DNA of 64,000 nt from Saccharopolyspora shandongensis (GCF_900106995.1 NZ_FNOK01000006.1:209564-273563), one strand, 5' to 3'; shown: positions 8,046-17,896, counted from the stretch's first letter. Program-made: numbers and translations. The notes: generated by a model from the sequence alone, not told the origin.

Positions 8046-11000
8046 GCAGCTCGATCGCCCGCTCGTAGCCGAGCGCAGCGCCCCGGTCGAAGGCCGCGCC
8101 GAACTCCTCGCCCGGGGCGCGCTCCAGGGTGCGGCCTTGGAGGGACGTCGCGATGCCCATCAGCAGCGCGGCGCTCTCGCCATCGCCGTCGAGCGCTGCC
8201 AGACCGGCGAGTCCCTCCACCGCCGTTGCCAAGACCGGCATCGTCCGGTTGGCCAGCGCCGCCGCCACGGCGGTGCGGTGGTGCTCCGCCGCCCGCGCCA
8301 GGTCGCCGTCGACCTCGGCGAGCCTGCCCAGCGCGGTGTGCACGGTCGCGCGGACGGCGGCGTTGGTCCAGTCCCGCGTGCAGGCCTCCAACGCCTGGTC
8401 GCACCACTCCCGGGCCGTGGCGAACTCGCCGCGCAGCCGGGCGATCTCGCCGAGGCCGAGCCGCGCCGCCGCCAGCACCGACGGGAGTCCGGTTACGCGG
8501 GCCAGCGCCATCGCCCGCCCGTAGTCGGCTTCCGCCGCCGCGAGGTCACCGGTGCCCAGCAGGCGATCGGCCCGCCGGCAGCGGAGATCGGCCGAGTCCT
8601 CGCGAGCGCCGAGCTGGTCGACGAGTTCCAGTGCCTCGTCGGTCAGCGACAGCGCTTCGGCCGACGCTCCGCGCGCGTCCGCCAGCATCGCCAGCCCGTC
8701 GAGCGCCTGCGCCATCCCCCACCGCTCGCCCAGCTCGCGGAACGTCGCGAGCGACCTGGCGACCTCGCGTTCGGCCGCGGCCAGGTCGCCGTGCACCAGC
8801 CAGCGGGAGAAGCCGTCGCCGAACCCGATGATCGCCCGCACCCACGGGTCGGCGGCCGCGCGGATCTGCTCCTCCCCCGGATGGCTCGGCGCACCCCGTC
8901 CCGGTGGCCCGGCGAACACCGCCCAGGCCGACAGCACGAACGGCTGCCGCACCGGTGCGTCCAGGCCGTTCATGATCTCCTCCGCGCGCCGGACGTGGCG
9001 CTCCAGCCGCGGTGCGGCGCCGGTGGACACGGCGTGCAGCACGCAGAGGACGTATTCCTCGGCGAGCTGCGGCGGATCGGTGCCGATCAGCTCCAGCAGT
9101 TCCGCGGTCAGCGGGGCGATGTCGCTGCGCACCCCGTGCAGGTACCAGTAGCCGGACAGCGCGCCGATCAGCCGCAGGGCCAGCTCGGGATCGTCGCGGA
9201 CCGCCCACTGCAGCGCAGCGGTCGTGTTGGCGTGCTCGCCGCGCAGCGCCTCCAGCCATTCGAGCTGCTCGCCGCGCCGCAGGTGCGGGTCGGCGGCGCG
9301 GGCCAGCTCGAGGAAGTATTCCGCGTGGGCGCGGGAGATCCGGGCGCGCTCCCCGGCCTCATCGAGCCGCTCGGCGCCGAACGCGCGGATCGTGTCCAGC
9401 ATGCGGTAGCGCCCGCGCCCGGTGACCAGCGACTTGTCGACCAGACCGGCCAGCAGCTCGTCGGCGGCGTCCGGTGGGAGCCCGCAGACCTCCGCCGCGG
9501 ACCGCGCGGACGCGCCACCGGCGAACACCGTCAGGCGGCGGGCCAGGCGTTGCTCGTCCGCGTCGAGGAGGTCCCAGCTCCACTGCACGACCGCCCGCAG
9601 GCTCCGGTGCCTCGGGGCGCCGGCGCGATTTCCGCGTGACAGCAAGGAGAATCCGGTGTCGGACAGCCGTGCCTCGATGTCGTCGAGGCGCAACGAGCGC
9701 AGCCGGGCGGCGGCGAGCTCGATCGCCAGCGGCAACCCGTCCAGCGCGGCGCAGACGCGGATCACCTGGCCGGCGGTGTCCTCGGTAAGCCGGAACTCGG
9801 CGTCGACCGCCGTCGCGCGGTCGACGAACAAGCGCACCGCGGGGAACGCCAACGCCTCGCCCGGCGCGGCGGCCGGTTCCGGGACCGGCAGCGGGCCCAG
9901 CGGGCACAGCGCTTCGCCGGTGATGCCCAGCGCCTCCCGGCTCGTCGCCAGGACCCGCAGGCCGGGGCAACCGGCCAGCAGCCGGTGCACCAGGTCGATG
10001 ACATCGGCGACGAGGTGTTCGCAGTTGTCCAAGAGCAGCAGCACATCGCGGTCCGCGAGCGCTTCGAGCAGCCGCTGCACCGGCGCCACCGGCAGCGTCT
10101 CGCGCAAGCCGAGGGAGGTCAGCACCGCCCGCGGCAGCTGGCTGCCGTCGCGCAGCTGGCTCAGGTCGGCGAACGCGACCTCGCCGGCATGCCGGGCGGC
10201 GGCCTCCAGCGCGATCCGGGTCTTGCCCGCACCGCCCGGCCCGAGCACGGTCACCAGCCTGGCCGACGCGAGCAGCTCGCCGATCCGGGCGAGTTCCAGA
10301 CCGCGGCCGACGAAACCGGTCAACGGCACCGGAACCCGCGCCGCCGGCGGTTCGTCGGCGCGCAACAGCGCGAGGTGCAGCTCGGACAGTTCCGAAGAAG
10401 GGTCGGCGCCGAGTTCGTCCGCGAGGACCTGCCGGACAGCGGCGAACTCCGCCAACGCCTCGGCGTTGCGGCCCTCCGCGTGCAACGCGCGCATCAGCAG
10501 CCCGCGCAGCCGCTCGCGCAGCGGATGCGCGTTCGCCTCGGCGCGCAGCTCCGCCACGTCGGTGGTGCCGAGCTCCAGCCGCGCTTCGGCCCGGTCCTCG
10601 ATCGCGGTGAGCCGCGCTTCGTCCAGCCGCGTGATCTGCTGCGCGGCGAACGGCTCCTCGGCGACGTCCGCCAGCGCCGGGCCGCGCCAGAGCGCGAGGG
10701 CTTCGTCCAGCAGCGCCACCCGCTCGCCGGGCGCGGCGGCCTGCCTGGCGGCGTCGGTGAGGCGGGCGAAGCGGTGCGCGTCGACTTCGTCGGGGTCGAC
10801 CACCAGCCGGTATCCCGCCGGGTGGAACTCGACCGCCGCCGCCGAGCCGGTCTCCCGGAGCTTGCGGCGCAGCCGCGACACCTGCGCCTGCAGCGCGTTG
10901 CCCGCGTCGTTCGGCGGCCGCTGCCCGTAGAGGCCGCCGACCAGCCGTTCCGACGGGACGATCCGGCCCGCGTCGAGCAGCAGCAACGTCAGCAGGGCGC

Positions 11001-11097
11001 GCGTTCGCGGCGCGTCCACGCCCCGGGTCACCCCGTCCGGACCGCGCATCTCGACCGAACCCAGGATGCCGAACAGCACGCGAAGATTCTCGCTCAC
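7987..11097 (-). CDS. AfsR/SARP-type BTAD regulator with NB-ARC-like ATPase and TPR region
   Basis: 1036 residues. Residues 1-95 form an OmpR-type winged helix (RTRALLTLLLLDAGRIVPSE, AGNALQAQVSRLRRKLRE); 100-245 is the bacterial transcriptional activation domain (FARLTDAARQ to LGADPSSELSELH). A P-loop GPGGAGKT is at 286-293, with VLLLLDNCEHLV as Walker B and LDGLPLAIELAAARLR of the NB-ARC type; the C-terminal half is TPR-like helices. Such proteins activate secondary-metabolism or stress genes. The GTG at 11097 is chosen because the frame turns domain-like from there; a GTG six codons later is also possible. It is divergent from the PAP2/kinase fusion, and its tail overlaps the monooxygenase tail. 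Confidence 0.88.
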   Translation of the reverse strand: MSENLRVLFGILGSVEMRGPDGVTRGVDAPRTRALLTLLLLDAGRIVPSERLVGGLYGQRPPNDAGNALQAQVSRLRRKLRETGSAAAVEFHPAGYRLVVDPDEVDAHRFARLTDAARQAAAPGERVALLDEALALWRGPALADVAEEPFAAQQITRLDEARLTAIEDRAEARLELGTTDVAELRAEANAHPLRERLRGLLMRALHAEGRNAEALAEFAAVRQVLADELGADPSSELSELHLALLRADEPPAARVPVPLTGFVGRGLELARIGELLASARLVTVLGPGGAGKTRIALEAAARHAGEVAFADLSQLRDGSQLPRAVLTSLGLRETLPVAPVQRLLEALADRDVLLLLDNCEHLVADVIDLVHRLLAGCPGLRVLATSREALGITGEALCPLGPLPVPEPAAAPGEALAFPAVRLFVDRATAVDAEFRLTEDTAGQVIRVCAALDGLPLAIELAAARLRSLRLDDIEARLSDTGFSLLSRGNRAGAPRHRSLRAVVQWSWDLLDADEQRLARRLTVFAGGASARSAAEVCGLPPDAADELLAGLVDKSLVTGRGRYRMLDTIRAFGAERLDEAGERARISRAHAEYFLELARAADPHLRRGEQLEWLEALRGEHANTTAALQWAVRDDPELALRLIGALSGYWYLHGVRSDIAPLTAELLELIGTDPPQLAEEYVLCVLHAVSTGAAPRLERHVRRAEEIMNGLDAPVRQPFVLSAWAVFAGPPGRGAPSHPGEEQIRAAADPWVRAIIGFGDGFSRWLVHGDLAAAEREVARSLATFRELGERWGMAQALDGLAMLADARGASAEALSLTDEALELVDQLGAREDSADLRCRRADRLLGTGDLAAAEADYGRAMALARVTGLPSVLAAARLGLGEIARLRGEFATAREWCDQALEACTRDWTNAAVRATVHTALGRLAEVDGDLARAAEHHRTAVAAALANRTMPVLATAVEGLAGLAALDGDGESAALLMGIATSLQGRTLERAPGEEFGAAFDRGAALGYERAIELLTEETASSRRGGSHSRPSW

Positions 11098-11163
11098 CCG
11101 GAATCGCGGCGTTCGAACGGGCGGTCGTGGACAATCCGGGGCAGCACACGCGAAGGCAGGGGC

Positions 11164-12624
11164 ATGAAGGACGCTGATCGGAAGTTCGTCAAGTGGTCCG
11201 CCGGGTTTCCCCGGACGGCCGCGGATCCCGCGCTGAAGGCGCTCACCATGCTCGCCGACCACGGCAAGCTGTGGTTCGCGGTCGCGGCGGTGCTGGCGGC
11301 GAAGAAGGGCCCGACCCGCCGGGCGGCGCTGCGCGGCGTCGTGGCCATCGCCGCGTCGAGCGCCATCACGAACGCCGTCGCCAAGCCGCTGCTGCCGCGC
11401 CGCCGCCCGGCAACGGATCTCCTGCCGAGGCACCGGCGCCTCGCGGCGCCACCGGATTCCTCGTCGTTCCCGTCGGGGCACGCCGCCTCGGCCGCGGCGT
11501 TCACCACCGCCGTCTGCATGGAATCCCCCGCGGTCGGCGCGGTCATCGCCCCCGTCGCCGCGGCGGTCGCCTACTCCCGCGTCCACACCGGGGTGCACTG
11601 GCCGACCGACGTCGCCGTCGGAGCGGCCATCGGCGTCGGCGTCGGCCTGGCCACCCGGCGGTGGTGGCCGGTGCGCCCGGCCACCCCGGCGCTGGCGCGG
11701 CCGAGCGAGCACGTCGCCGAGATGACCGCGGGAGACGGCTTGGCGCTGCTGGTCAACTCCGCGTCCGGCGAGCCCGACCACGACCCGTCCGCCGAGCTGA
11801 CCGCGCTGTGGCCGGCAGCGAAGCTCCTGCATCCGGATCCGGAAGGCGATCTGGTCGCGGAGCTCCACCGCGAACTCGACGCGGCCGACGGGGTGCACGC
11901 GCTGGCCGTCGCGGGCGGCGACGGCACGGTCGCCGCCGCGGCATCCGTGGCCGCCGTCCGCGAGCTCCCGCTCGCCGTCGTCCCCACCGGCACGCTGAAC
12001 CACTTCGCCCGCGATCTCGGGGTGGAGGACCCGCAGGACACCGCGCGGGCGGTGGCGGACGGGTCCGCGGTCCAGGTCGGTCTCGGCGCGGTGCGCTTCG
12101 ACGGCCGACCGGTCCGGTGGTTCATCAACACCGCCAGCCTCGGCGGCTATCCCGACATGGTCCGGCTGCGCGAGAAGTGGGAGCACCGCTGGGGAAAGTG
12201 GCCCGCGGCCGCCGCCGCGCTTATCCGGGTCCTGACCGAGGCCGAGCCGATCACGGTCCGCATCGACGGCCGGACCCGCAAGATCTGGCTGCTGTTCGTC
12301 GGCAACAGCGGCTACCAGCCGAAGGGCTTCGCGCCGGCGTGGCGCCCGTGCCTGCACGACGGCGTGCTGGACGTCCGCTACGTCCGGGCCGACGTGCCGC
12401 TGTCCCGCACCCGGTTCGCCTTCGCGGCGCTGTCCGGGGCGCTGTTCAACAGCCGCACCTACGTCCAGGAGGAGCGGGCCTCGCTGCACCTCGAAGTGCT
12501 CAGCGAGCCGCTGGCGCTCGCCTGCGACGGCGAGATCATGGCCACCGGGCGCAGCTTCGACTTCGCCGTGCACGACGCGGCCCTGCACGTCTACCGCCCC
12601 GCGGAAGCGCCTGCCGCCGACTGA
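11164..12624 (+). CDS. PAP2 phosphatase / diacylglycerol (lipid) kinase fusion
   Basis: 486 residues. The N-terminal half (to about 185) is a membrane PAP2 phosphatase with the three signature blocks: KPLLPRRRP, SFPSGHAAS and SRVHTGVHWPTDV. The C-terminal half is a DAGK/sphingosine-kinase catalytic domain with AVAGGDGTVAAAASV (nucleotide loop GGDGT) and VVPTGTLNHFARDLG, ending in a beta domain with LACDGEIM. Such fusions act on phospholipid or polyprenyl phosphates at the membrane. Starts at ATG 11164 with AAGGCAGGGG upstream. Divergent from the AfsR-type gene and 60 nt ahead of the stress-protein gene. Confidence 0.9.
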   Translation: MKDADRKFVKWSAGFPRTAADPALKALTMLADHGKLWFAVAAVLAAKKGPTRRAALRGVVAIAASSAITNAVAKPLLPRRRPATDLLPRHRRLAAPPDSSSFPSGHAASAAAFTTAVCMESPAVGAVIAPVAAAVAYSRVHTGVHWPTDVAVGAAIGVGVGLATRRWWPVRPATPALARPSEHVAEMTAGDGLALLVNSASGEPDHDPSAELTALWPAAKLLHPDPEGDLVAELHRELDAADGVHALAVAGGDGTVAAAASVAAVRELPLAVVPTGTLNHFARDLGVEDPQDTARAVADGSAVQVGLGAVRFDGRPVRWFINTASLGGYPDMVRLREKWEHRWGKWPAAAAALIRVLTEAEPITVRIDGRTRKIWLLFVGNSGYQPKGFAPAWRPCLHDGVLDVRYVRADVPLSRTRFAFAALSGALFNSRTYVQEERASLHLEVLSEPLALACDGEIMATGRSFDFAVHDAALHVYRPAEAPAAD

Positions 12625-12684
12625 CCGTGCGCGCCGTCCGGGCGCGGCACATCCTGGGGGGCGGGCACAGCTGGGGAGGCCGTC

Positions 12685-13131
12685 ATGAACAGCGAACACC
12701 AGTACGCAGTCGTCGTCGGGGTGGACGGGTCGCCGTCCGCGGATGCCGCGTTGCGCTGGGCCGTCTGGCACGCTGGCCTGGTCGGCGGGAGCGTCACCGC
12801 GGTCATGGTCTGGGACATGCCGATGATCTACAACTGGGAACCGCCAGGTGACCAGAACTTCGCGCGCCAGACCGCAACGGAATTGCACCGCGTGATCAAC
12901 GAGGCCCTCGGCGACGCGGCGGCCGCAGTGCACATGGAGGTGGCGCAAGGGCATCCCGCGGGCGCCCTCCTGGACGCCGCCAAGGACGCCGCCGCCGATC
13001 TGATCGTCGTCGGCAATCGCGGGTACGGCGGATTCACCGGGGCGCTGCTCGGCTCGGTGACCCAGCACGTCGTGCACCACGCGAGCTGCCCCGTGGTCGT
13101 CGTCCGGCAGCCCGCGGAGAAGAAGTCCTGA
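12685..13131 (+). CDS. Universal stress protein, UspA family
   Basis: 148 residues, one Usp domain. VVVGVDGSPSADAALRWAV opens it; the ATP-binding G-x2-G-x9-G-S loop is visible as GNRGYGGFTGALLGS, followed by VVHHASCPVVVV. This is the ATP-binding UspFG-like type. GGGGAGG lies 5 nt before the ATG. A strong hairpin follows the stop, so it probably ends the transcript. Confidence 0.92.
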   Translation: MNSEHQYAVVVGVDGSPSADAALRWAVWHAGLVGGSVTAVMVWDMPMIYNWEPPGDQNFARQTATELHRVINEALGDAAAAVHMEVAQGHPAGALLDAAKDAAADLIVVGNRGYGGFTGALLGSVTQHVVHHASCPVVVVRQPAEKKS

Positions 13132-13184
13132 TGCCCGCTACCCGGCCGCTGCGGTGGGGCAATCCGCGCTGATCGGCGTGAAAA

Positions 13185-13215
13185 GGGGCCGACCGGACTG
13201 TTCACGGCCGGCCCC
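13185..13215. terminator. GC-rich hairpin between convergent genes
   Basis: GGGGCCGACCG and CGGCCGGCCCC form a stem of about 11 bp with one mismatch around an 8-nt loop. It lies between the stress-protein stop and the YhgE/Pip stop and can serve both directions. Confidence 0.6.
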
Positions 13216-13219
13216 GGGA

Positions 13220-15175
13220 TCACGCGGTCCCGAAGTCGCCCCGCAACGCGTGGGCCGGGCGCAGCCGGGTTGCCCGGGCCGTGCGCCCGCGCTCGATGGC
13301 CAGGAAGGTCACCACGAGGCCGCACAGCGCCCAGGCCACCAGCGCCGCGATCAGCCCGCCGCTCGGGGCGGCCCCTTCCACGACCGCGCGCAACGCGTCC
13401 TGCGCGGTCGCCGTCGGCAGCACCCCCGAGACCACGCGCAGTGCTTCCGGTACGGCGGCGACGAATCCAGCGGCCAGCATCAGCACGGCCACCAGCATCG
13501 CGCCGAACCGCCCGATTCCGCCGAACGCCGCGAGCGCGTGGTTGATCGCGGCGAAGGACACCGCGATCAGCACCAGCAGCGCGGCGGCGCCGAACCACTG
13601 CCCGGCCGACAGGTCCTGCGCGATCCCGAACACCGCGGTCACCAGCAGGCCCTGCACCGCCGCGATCCCGGCGGGGAGGGCGAACTGCCGCGCCGTGAGC
13701 CGCACGGACGACCGGGTCGAGCCCAGCACCCGCTCGGGCAAGGGCCGCAGCACCAGGAACGTCGCCATCGCGCCGATCCACAGCGCCAGCACCGCGTACA
13801 GCGACGGCCCCGAGGAGCCGAAGCCGAGGGTCGTGCCGTTCGCGGTCGTGACCGGGTTCGCGACCGCCTGCGCGAGCTTGTCCCGGTCGCCGTCCGGGTA
13901 GCTGGGCAACTGGTCCACGGCCTGGCCCAGGCCCGACGACAGCTGCCCGGAGCCGTCGCCGAGCTGCCGGGCGCCGTCGCCGAGCTGCCGCACCCCGCCG
14001 GCGAGCTGCTCGGCACCGGTGGCGAGCTGGTCGGCGCCACCGCGGGTCTGCGAAAGGCCGTCCGCGAGCTGCGTCGCGCCGTCGTCGAGCTGGGCCGCGC
14101 CGCCCGCCAGCTGGTCGATGCCCTGGGACAGCGCGGGAAGTCCGCCGCCGGATCCCGGCGTGCGCCCGGCGAGCGCGTCGAGGCCGCCGGCCACGCCCTG
14201 GCTGGCCTGCTGCAGCTGCCCGGCCCCGTCGCTGAGCGCCCGCGCCGCCGCGGCCTGCCCCGCGAGCTTCTGGCAACTCGGCAGCACGGCGACACCGCAT
14301 TCCTTCGCCGACTCCTCCAGACTCTGCGCGAGGCCGTCCAAGCCGGTATTGAGCTGCTGCACGCCCTGCGCCTCCTTCGCCGAGACGTCCGCCAGGGTCG
14401 CGGCCTGCTGCGGGAGGTTCGCGGTCTGGTCGCGCATCGCGGCGAGGCCGTCGGACAGGCCGCCGGTGCCCTGGGTCAGTTGCGCCGCACCGTCGTCGAG
14501 CTTGCCGAGGCCGTCGGCGAGCGATTTCGAACCGCGCGCCAGCTGGTCGGCGCCGCCGGCGAGCTGGTCGGTCCCGCCGGCGAGCTGCTTGGCGCCGTCG
14601 GCCAGCGACGTCGCGCCGTCCGCGGCCTCGCCGAGCTTGTCGCCCAGCGTGTTGAACCCGACGTAGACGTTGTCCAGGTAGGTCGTGGTCAGCTGCTGCC
14701 CGAGCAGGTTCGCCGCGGTGGTGGTCACCGCGCGGCTGATCGTCTCGTCCACGAGGCGGCCGCGGTCGCCGGTGGTGACGTCGATCGTCGCCCGCGTGGC
14801 GTTCGCCGGGTCGCCGGAGAAAGAGGTGGCGGCCGCGGAGAAGTTCTTCGGGATGGTCACCACGGCCGCGTAGGTGCCATCCCGCAGGCCGTCGGCCGCG
14901 GTCTGCTCGGTGGCGAACTCCCAGGTGTAGTTGCTCTCGATCTCGTCGCCGACGAGCTTCGCCGACAACTGCCGCCCCAGCGGGGTGAGCTGCCCGTTGA
15001 TCTCCACCGGCTCGTCCTCGTTGACGATGGCGGCCTTGACGCCGCTCAGCCGGTCCTCGGGCTGGCCCAGCGACCACGTCAGCAGCCCCGCGACGGCCAG
15101 CGGCACCAGCAGCAGGCCGACCACGGCCAGCACCGGGAGCCGGAAGCGGGACCGGGCCTTGTTCCACGAACGCAC
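13220..15175 (-). CDS. YhgE/Pip-type membrane protein, partner of the MMPL transporter
   Basis: 651 residues. One N-terminal transmembrane helix (LPVLAVVGLLLVPLAVAGLL), an extracellular region with NEDEPVEINGQ, then a long run of about 11-residue repeats rich in L-A-x-G-A/T-x-Q-L (about residues 185-430), typical of YhgE/Pip proteins and probably a rigid helical stalk. The C-terminus has about five membrane helices of the ABC-2 permease type. The GTG at 15175 has AGAGG 8 nt upstream. It starts 18 nt after the MMPL gene stop and is under the same TetR promoter. YhgE/Pip proteins are linked to type VII secretion or envelope export; here co-export with MMPL is inferred. Confidence 0.88.
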   Translation of the reverse strand: MRSWNKARSRFRLPVLAVVGLLLVPLAVAGLLTWSLGQPEDRLSGVKAAIVNEDEPVEINGQLTPLGRQLSAKLVGDEIESNYTWEFATEQTAADGLRDGTYAAVVTIPKNFSAAATSFSGDPANATRATIDVTTGDRGRLVDETISRAVTTTAANLLGQQLTTTYLDNVYVGFNTLGDKLGEAADGATSLADGAKQLAGGTDQLAGGADQLARGSKSLADGLGKLDDGAAQLTQGTGGLSDGLAAMRDQTANLPQQAATLADVSAKEAQGVQQLNTGLDGLAQSLEESAKECGVAVLPSCQKLAGQAAAARALSDGAGQLQQASQGVAGGLDALAGRTPGSGGGLPALSQGIDQLAGGAAQLDDGATQLADGLSQTRGGADQLATGAEQLAGGVRQLGDGARQLGDGSGQLSSGLGQAVDQLPSYPDGDRDKLAQAVANPVTTANGTTLGFGSSGPSLYAVLALWIGAMATFLVLRPLPERVLGSTRSSVRLTARQFALPAGIAAVQGLLVTAVFGIAQDLSAGQWFGAAALLVLIAVSFAAINHALAAFGGIGRFGAMLVAVLMLAAGFVAAVPEALRVVSGVLPTATAQDALRAVVEGAAPSGGLIAALVAWALCGLVVTFLAIERGRTARATRLRPAHALRGDFGTA

Positions 15176-15193
15176 TGCGATTACCTCTGCTTT

Positions 15194-17896
15194 CTAGCGG
15201 ATCGCGCCGGAGAGGGTGCGGGGTTGCCCGGCCGCGCGGAGATCGGTGGCGGTGGCCCACGGCGACTCCGGCAGGACGTCGCCCACCTCGGCCAGGCCGG
15301 TGGTGCCCGCGACCACGGTGATGCCGGTTCCGGCGAGCAGGCCCCGGATCGCCCGCCGCTCGCCGGGGTCGGAAACCCGGTCGGTGCGGTCGAGGACGAG
15401 CACGACAGGTTCTTCGCGGAGCGCCAGCCGAACCGCTTCCGAGCCGCCCTCGCCCGCGTCGACGTAGGCGACCTGCGAGCGCACCGCCGAGGCCCGCGCG
15501 GGCAGGACGCGGCCGAGCACCTTCAACTTGCCCGCGTCCGGCTTCAGCCGTCCGGACAGGGTGAGCAGCAGCGCCGTCACCGCAGGCTCCGCACCGCCGC
15601 GGACGACGTGCACTCCTCGACGTGGCAGGAAGAATCCGACGCCCGCGTAGATCTGGCGGCCCGAGGACGGGTCGGCCAGCCGCAGCCCGTCGCAGGCGAT
15701 CGCGTCGTCGGCGCCCGGCCGCGGCCAGTCCGCCAGCGCCAGCTCCGCGCGGAGGTTCTCGCCTTCCACGTCGAAGGACGGCAGCACGCGGTTCAGCCGC
15801 CGCGGCATCCACCACGCCTTGTCGCCCATCAGCGCGAGCACGGCGGGCACCAGCGTCATGCGCACGATGAAGGCGTCGACGAACACGCCGACCGCGAGCC
15901 CGAGCGCGATGGGCTTGATGTTCGCATCGCCCTCCGGGACGAACGCGATGAACACCGCGAACATGATCATCGCCGCGGCCGTCACGACCCGCGCCGAGGA
16001 GACGAAACCGGAGTTGATCGCGCCGCGCGCGTCACCGGTGTGCACGAACTCCTCGCGCATCCGGGCGACCAGGAACACCTCGTAGTCCATGGCCAGTCCG
16101 AACAGGACACCCATCAGCACGATCGGCATGAAGCTGATCACCGGGCCGGTGTTCTCGACGTTGAACGCGCCGGCCAGCCAGCCGTCCTGGAACACCAGCT
16201 TCACCACGCCCAGGGAGGCGCCGATGCTCAGCAGGTAGCCCAGCGTCGCCTTGATCGGCACCGCGATGGATCGGAACACCATCGTCAGCAGCACCAGCGA
16301 GAGCCCGACGACGACCACGCCGAACGGCAGCAGCGCCGAGCCCAGCTTGGCCGACACGTCGATGCCCACCGCGGTGAAGCCGGTGACGGCGATGTCGATG
16401 CCGTAGGCGTCCTTGAAGTGCCCGCGCAGCGACCGGATGTCGTCCACCAGCTGCTTCGTCTCCGGCGAGTCCGGCTCGCCTTCCGGGACCACCTGCACGA
16501 TCCCGGTGTCGGCGGTGGGGTTCGGGGTGGCCAGCGGCACGTCGGCCACGCCGGGCAGCCGCTCGATCTCCGCCTTGAGGTCGGCCATCAGCCCGAGCGG
16601 GTCGGTGCTGGTGACGATGTTGGCGGTCACGATCAGCGGGCCGTTGAAGCCCTTCGGGAAGTGCTCGTCGATCAGGTCGTAGGTCACGCGGGCGGGCTCG
16701 TCCTTCGGCAGCGCCCCGGCGTCGGGCAGCGCGAGCCGCAGCCCGGCGGCGGGCACCGCGGCGAGGCCGAGCACCGCGATCACGGCGAGCACGGTGACGA
16801 CCGGGAAGCGGGTCACCGCGCGCACCCAGCCGCCGAAGAACCGCTCTCCGAAGGCGGGCTTGGTGCGCCGCTTGCGCGGGCGCGGGCGAAGCCGGTCGCC
16901 GGCGAAGCCCAGCAGCGCGGGCATCAGGGTGACCGAGACGAGCACCGCGACGCCGACGCCGATGGCCGCCGCGACGCCCATCGTGGTCAGGAACGGGATG
17001 CCCGCGACGCCGAGCCCGACCAGCGCGATCATCACCGTCAGCCCGGCGAAGATCACCGCCGAGCCGGCGGTCGCGTTGGCGCGCGCGGCGGCCTCCTGCG
17101 CCGACGCTCCCCCGGCGAGTTCCTGCTGGTGGCGCGACACGATGAACAAGGCGTAGTCGATGCCGACCGCGAGGCCCAGCATCAGCGAGAGCAGCGGCGT
17201 CGTCGCGGTGATCGGCCCGAACGCGGTCGCGATGAAGATCAGCGTCATGGAGATGCCGACGCCCACCAGCGCGTTGATCAGCGGCATCCCGGCCGCGAGG
17301 AACGAACCCAGGGTGACCATCAGGACCACGATCGCGATCACCAGGCCGAGCGCCTCGGTGACGGTCACGCCGGGGAGCTTCTGCGAGAACAGCTGGCCGC
17401 CGTAGGAGGCCTGCGATCCCGCGGGCAGGCGTTCCTGCAGCTCGTGGGTGATCTGGACGATGCGGTCCTTGGCGGGCTCGCCGATCGCGAAGATCTCGCC
17501 GTCGAGCTGGACCATGATCAGCCCGGCCTGGCCGTTGTCGCTGATCGCCCCGCCGAACTCCGTCTGGTAGGGCGAGACGACCTGGGACCGCTGCGGCACG
17601 GCATCCAGCTCGTCGACCGCCCGCTCGACCTCGCGCTGCACGGCCGGATCCCGCATGCCGCCCGGCGCCACCACCACGATCTGCGCGGAGGCGCCGCTGG
17701 TCTGCGGGAACGTCACGGACAGCCGGTCGAGCGCCTCCTGCGACTCGGTGCCGGGAATGCTGATGGAGTTGTCCAGGCCCTTGTTCAACAGGCCCGCCGC
17801 ACCACCTGCGACGGCTAGGACCAGCAGCCACAGCGCCAGCACTGCCTTGCGGGCCGCGAACGCTCTGCGGCCGACGGAGTAGAGAAAGGAGGACAC
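15194..17896 (-). CDS. MMPL-family exporter with a degenerate ABC-ATPase-like C-terminal domain
   Basis: 900 residues. Residues 1-700 are a full RND/MMPL exporter: twelve helices in two sets, two periplasmic loops, and the proton-relay motifs GLAVGIDYALFIVSRH and LFGLAMDYEVFLVARMREE. MMPL pumps export lipids or drugs using the proton gradient. From about residue 730 the tail follows an ABC nucleotide-binding layout (GVGFFLPRRGVHVV, LLLTLSGRLKPDAGKLKVLG, EEPVVLVLDRTD) but the Walker A Lys is missing (GGAEPAVTA), Walker B lacks its Glu and no signature is seen, so it cannot hydrolyse ATP. GTG 17896 has AGGAG 7 nt upstream. Divergent from its probable TetR repressor. Confidence 0.9.
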   Translation of the reverse strand: MSSFLYSVGRRAFAARKAVLALWLLVLAVAGGAAGLLNKGLDNSISIPGTESQEALDRLSVTFPQTSGASAQIVVVAPGGMRDPAVQREVERAVDELDAVPQRSQVVSPYQTEFGGAISDNGQAGLIMVQLDGEIFAIGEPAKDRIVQITHELQERLPAGSQASYGGQLFSQKLPGVTVTEALGLVIAIVVLMVTLGSFLAAGMPLINALVGVGISMTLIFIATAFGPITATTPLLSLMLGLAVGIDYALFIVSRHQQELAGGASAQEAAARANATAGSAVIFAGLTVMIALVGLGVAGIPFLTTMGVAAAIGVGVAVLVSVTLMPALLGFAGDRLRPRPRKRRTKPAFGERFFGGWVRAVTRFPVVTVLAVIAVLGLAAVPAAGLRLALPDAGALPKDEPARVTYDLIDEHFPKGFNGPLIVTANIVTSTDPLGLMADLKAEIERLPGVADVPLATPNPTADTGIVQVVPEGEPDSPETKQLVDDIRSLRGHFKDAYGIDIAVTGFTAVGIDVSAKLGSALLPFGVVVVGLSLVLLTMVFRSIAVPIKATLGYLLSIGASLGVVKLVFQDGWLAGAFNVENTGPVISFMPIVLMGVLFGLAMDYEVFLVARMREEFVHTGDARGAINSGFVSSARVVTAAAMIMFAVFIAFVPEGDANIKPIALGLAVGVFVDAFIVRMTLVPAVLALMGDKAWWMPRRLNRVLPSFDVEGENLRAELALADWPRPGADDAIACDGLRLADPSSGRQIYAGVGFFLPRRGVHVVRGGAEPAVTALLLTLSGRLKPDAGKLKVLGRVLPARASAVRSQVAYVDAGEGGSEAVRLALREEPVVLVLDRTDRVSDPGERRAIRGLLAGTGITVVAGTTGLAEVGDVLPESPWATATDLRAAGQPRTLSGAIR

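Noticed and set aside
11097..13080. Extension of the AfsR-type frame to 1697 residues
   Set aside because: The extra N-terminal part runs antisense through the PAP2/kinase and stress-protein genes; the regulator domain starts only near 11097.
12828..15815. 995-residue reverse frame across the YhgE/Pip gene
   Set aside because: Arg/Gly/Ala-rich out-of-frame reading that crosses two real genes and a terminator; no domain.
13154..17818. Very long open frame opposite the YhgE/Pip and MMPL genes
   Set aside because: It is a mirror of two strong membrane-protein genes in GC-rich DNA; the predicted protein is low-complexity Arg/His/Gly-rich with no domain.
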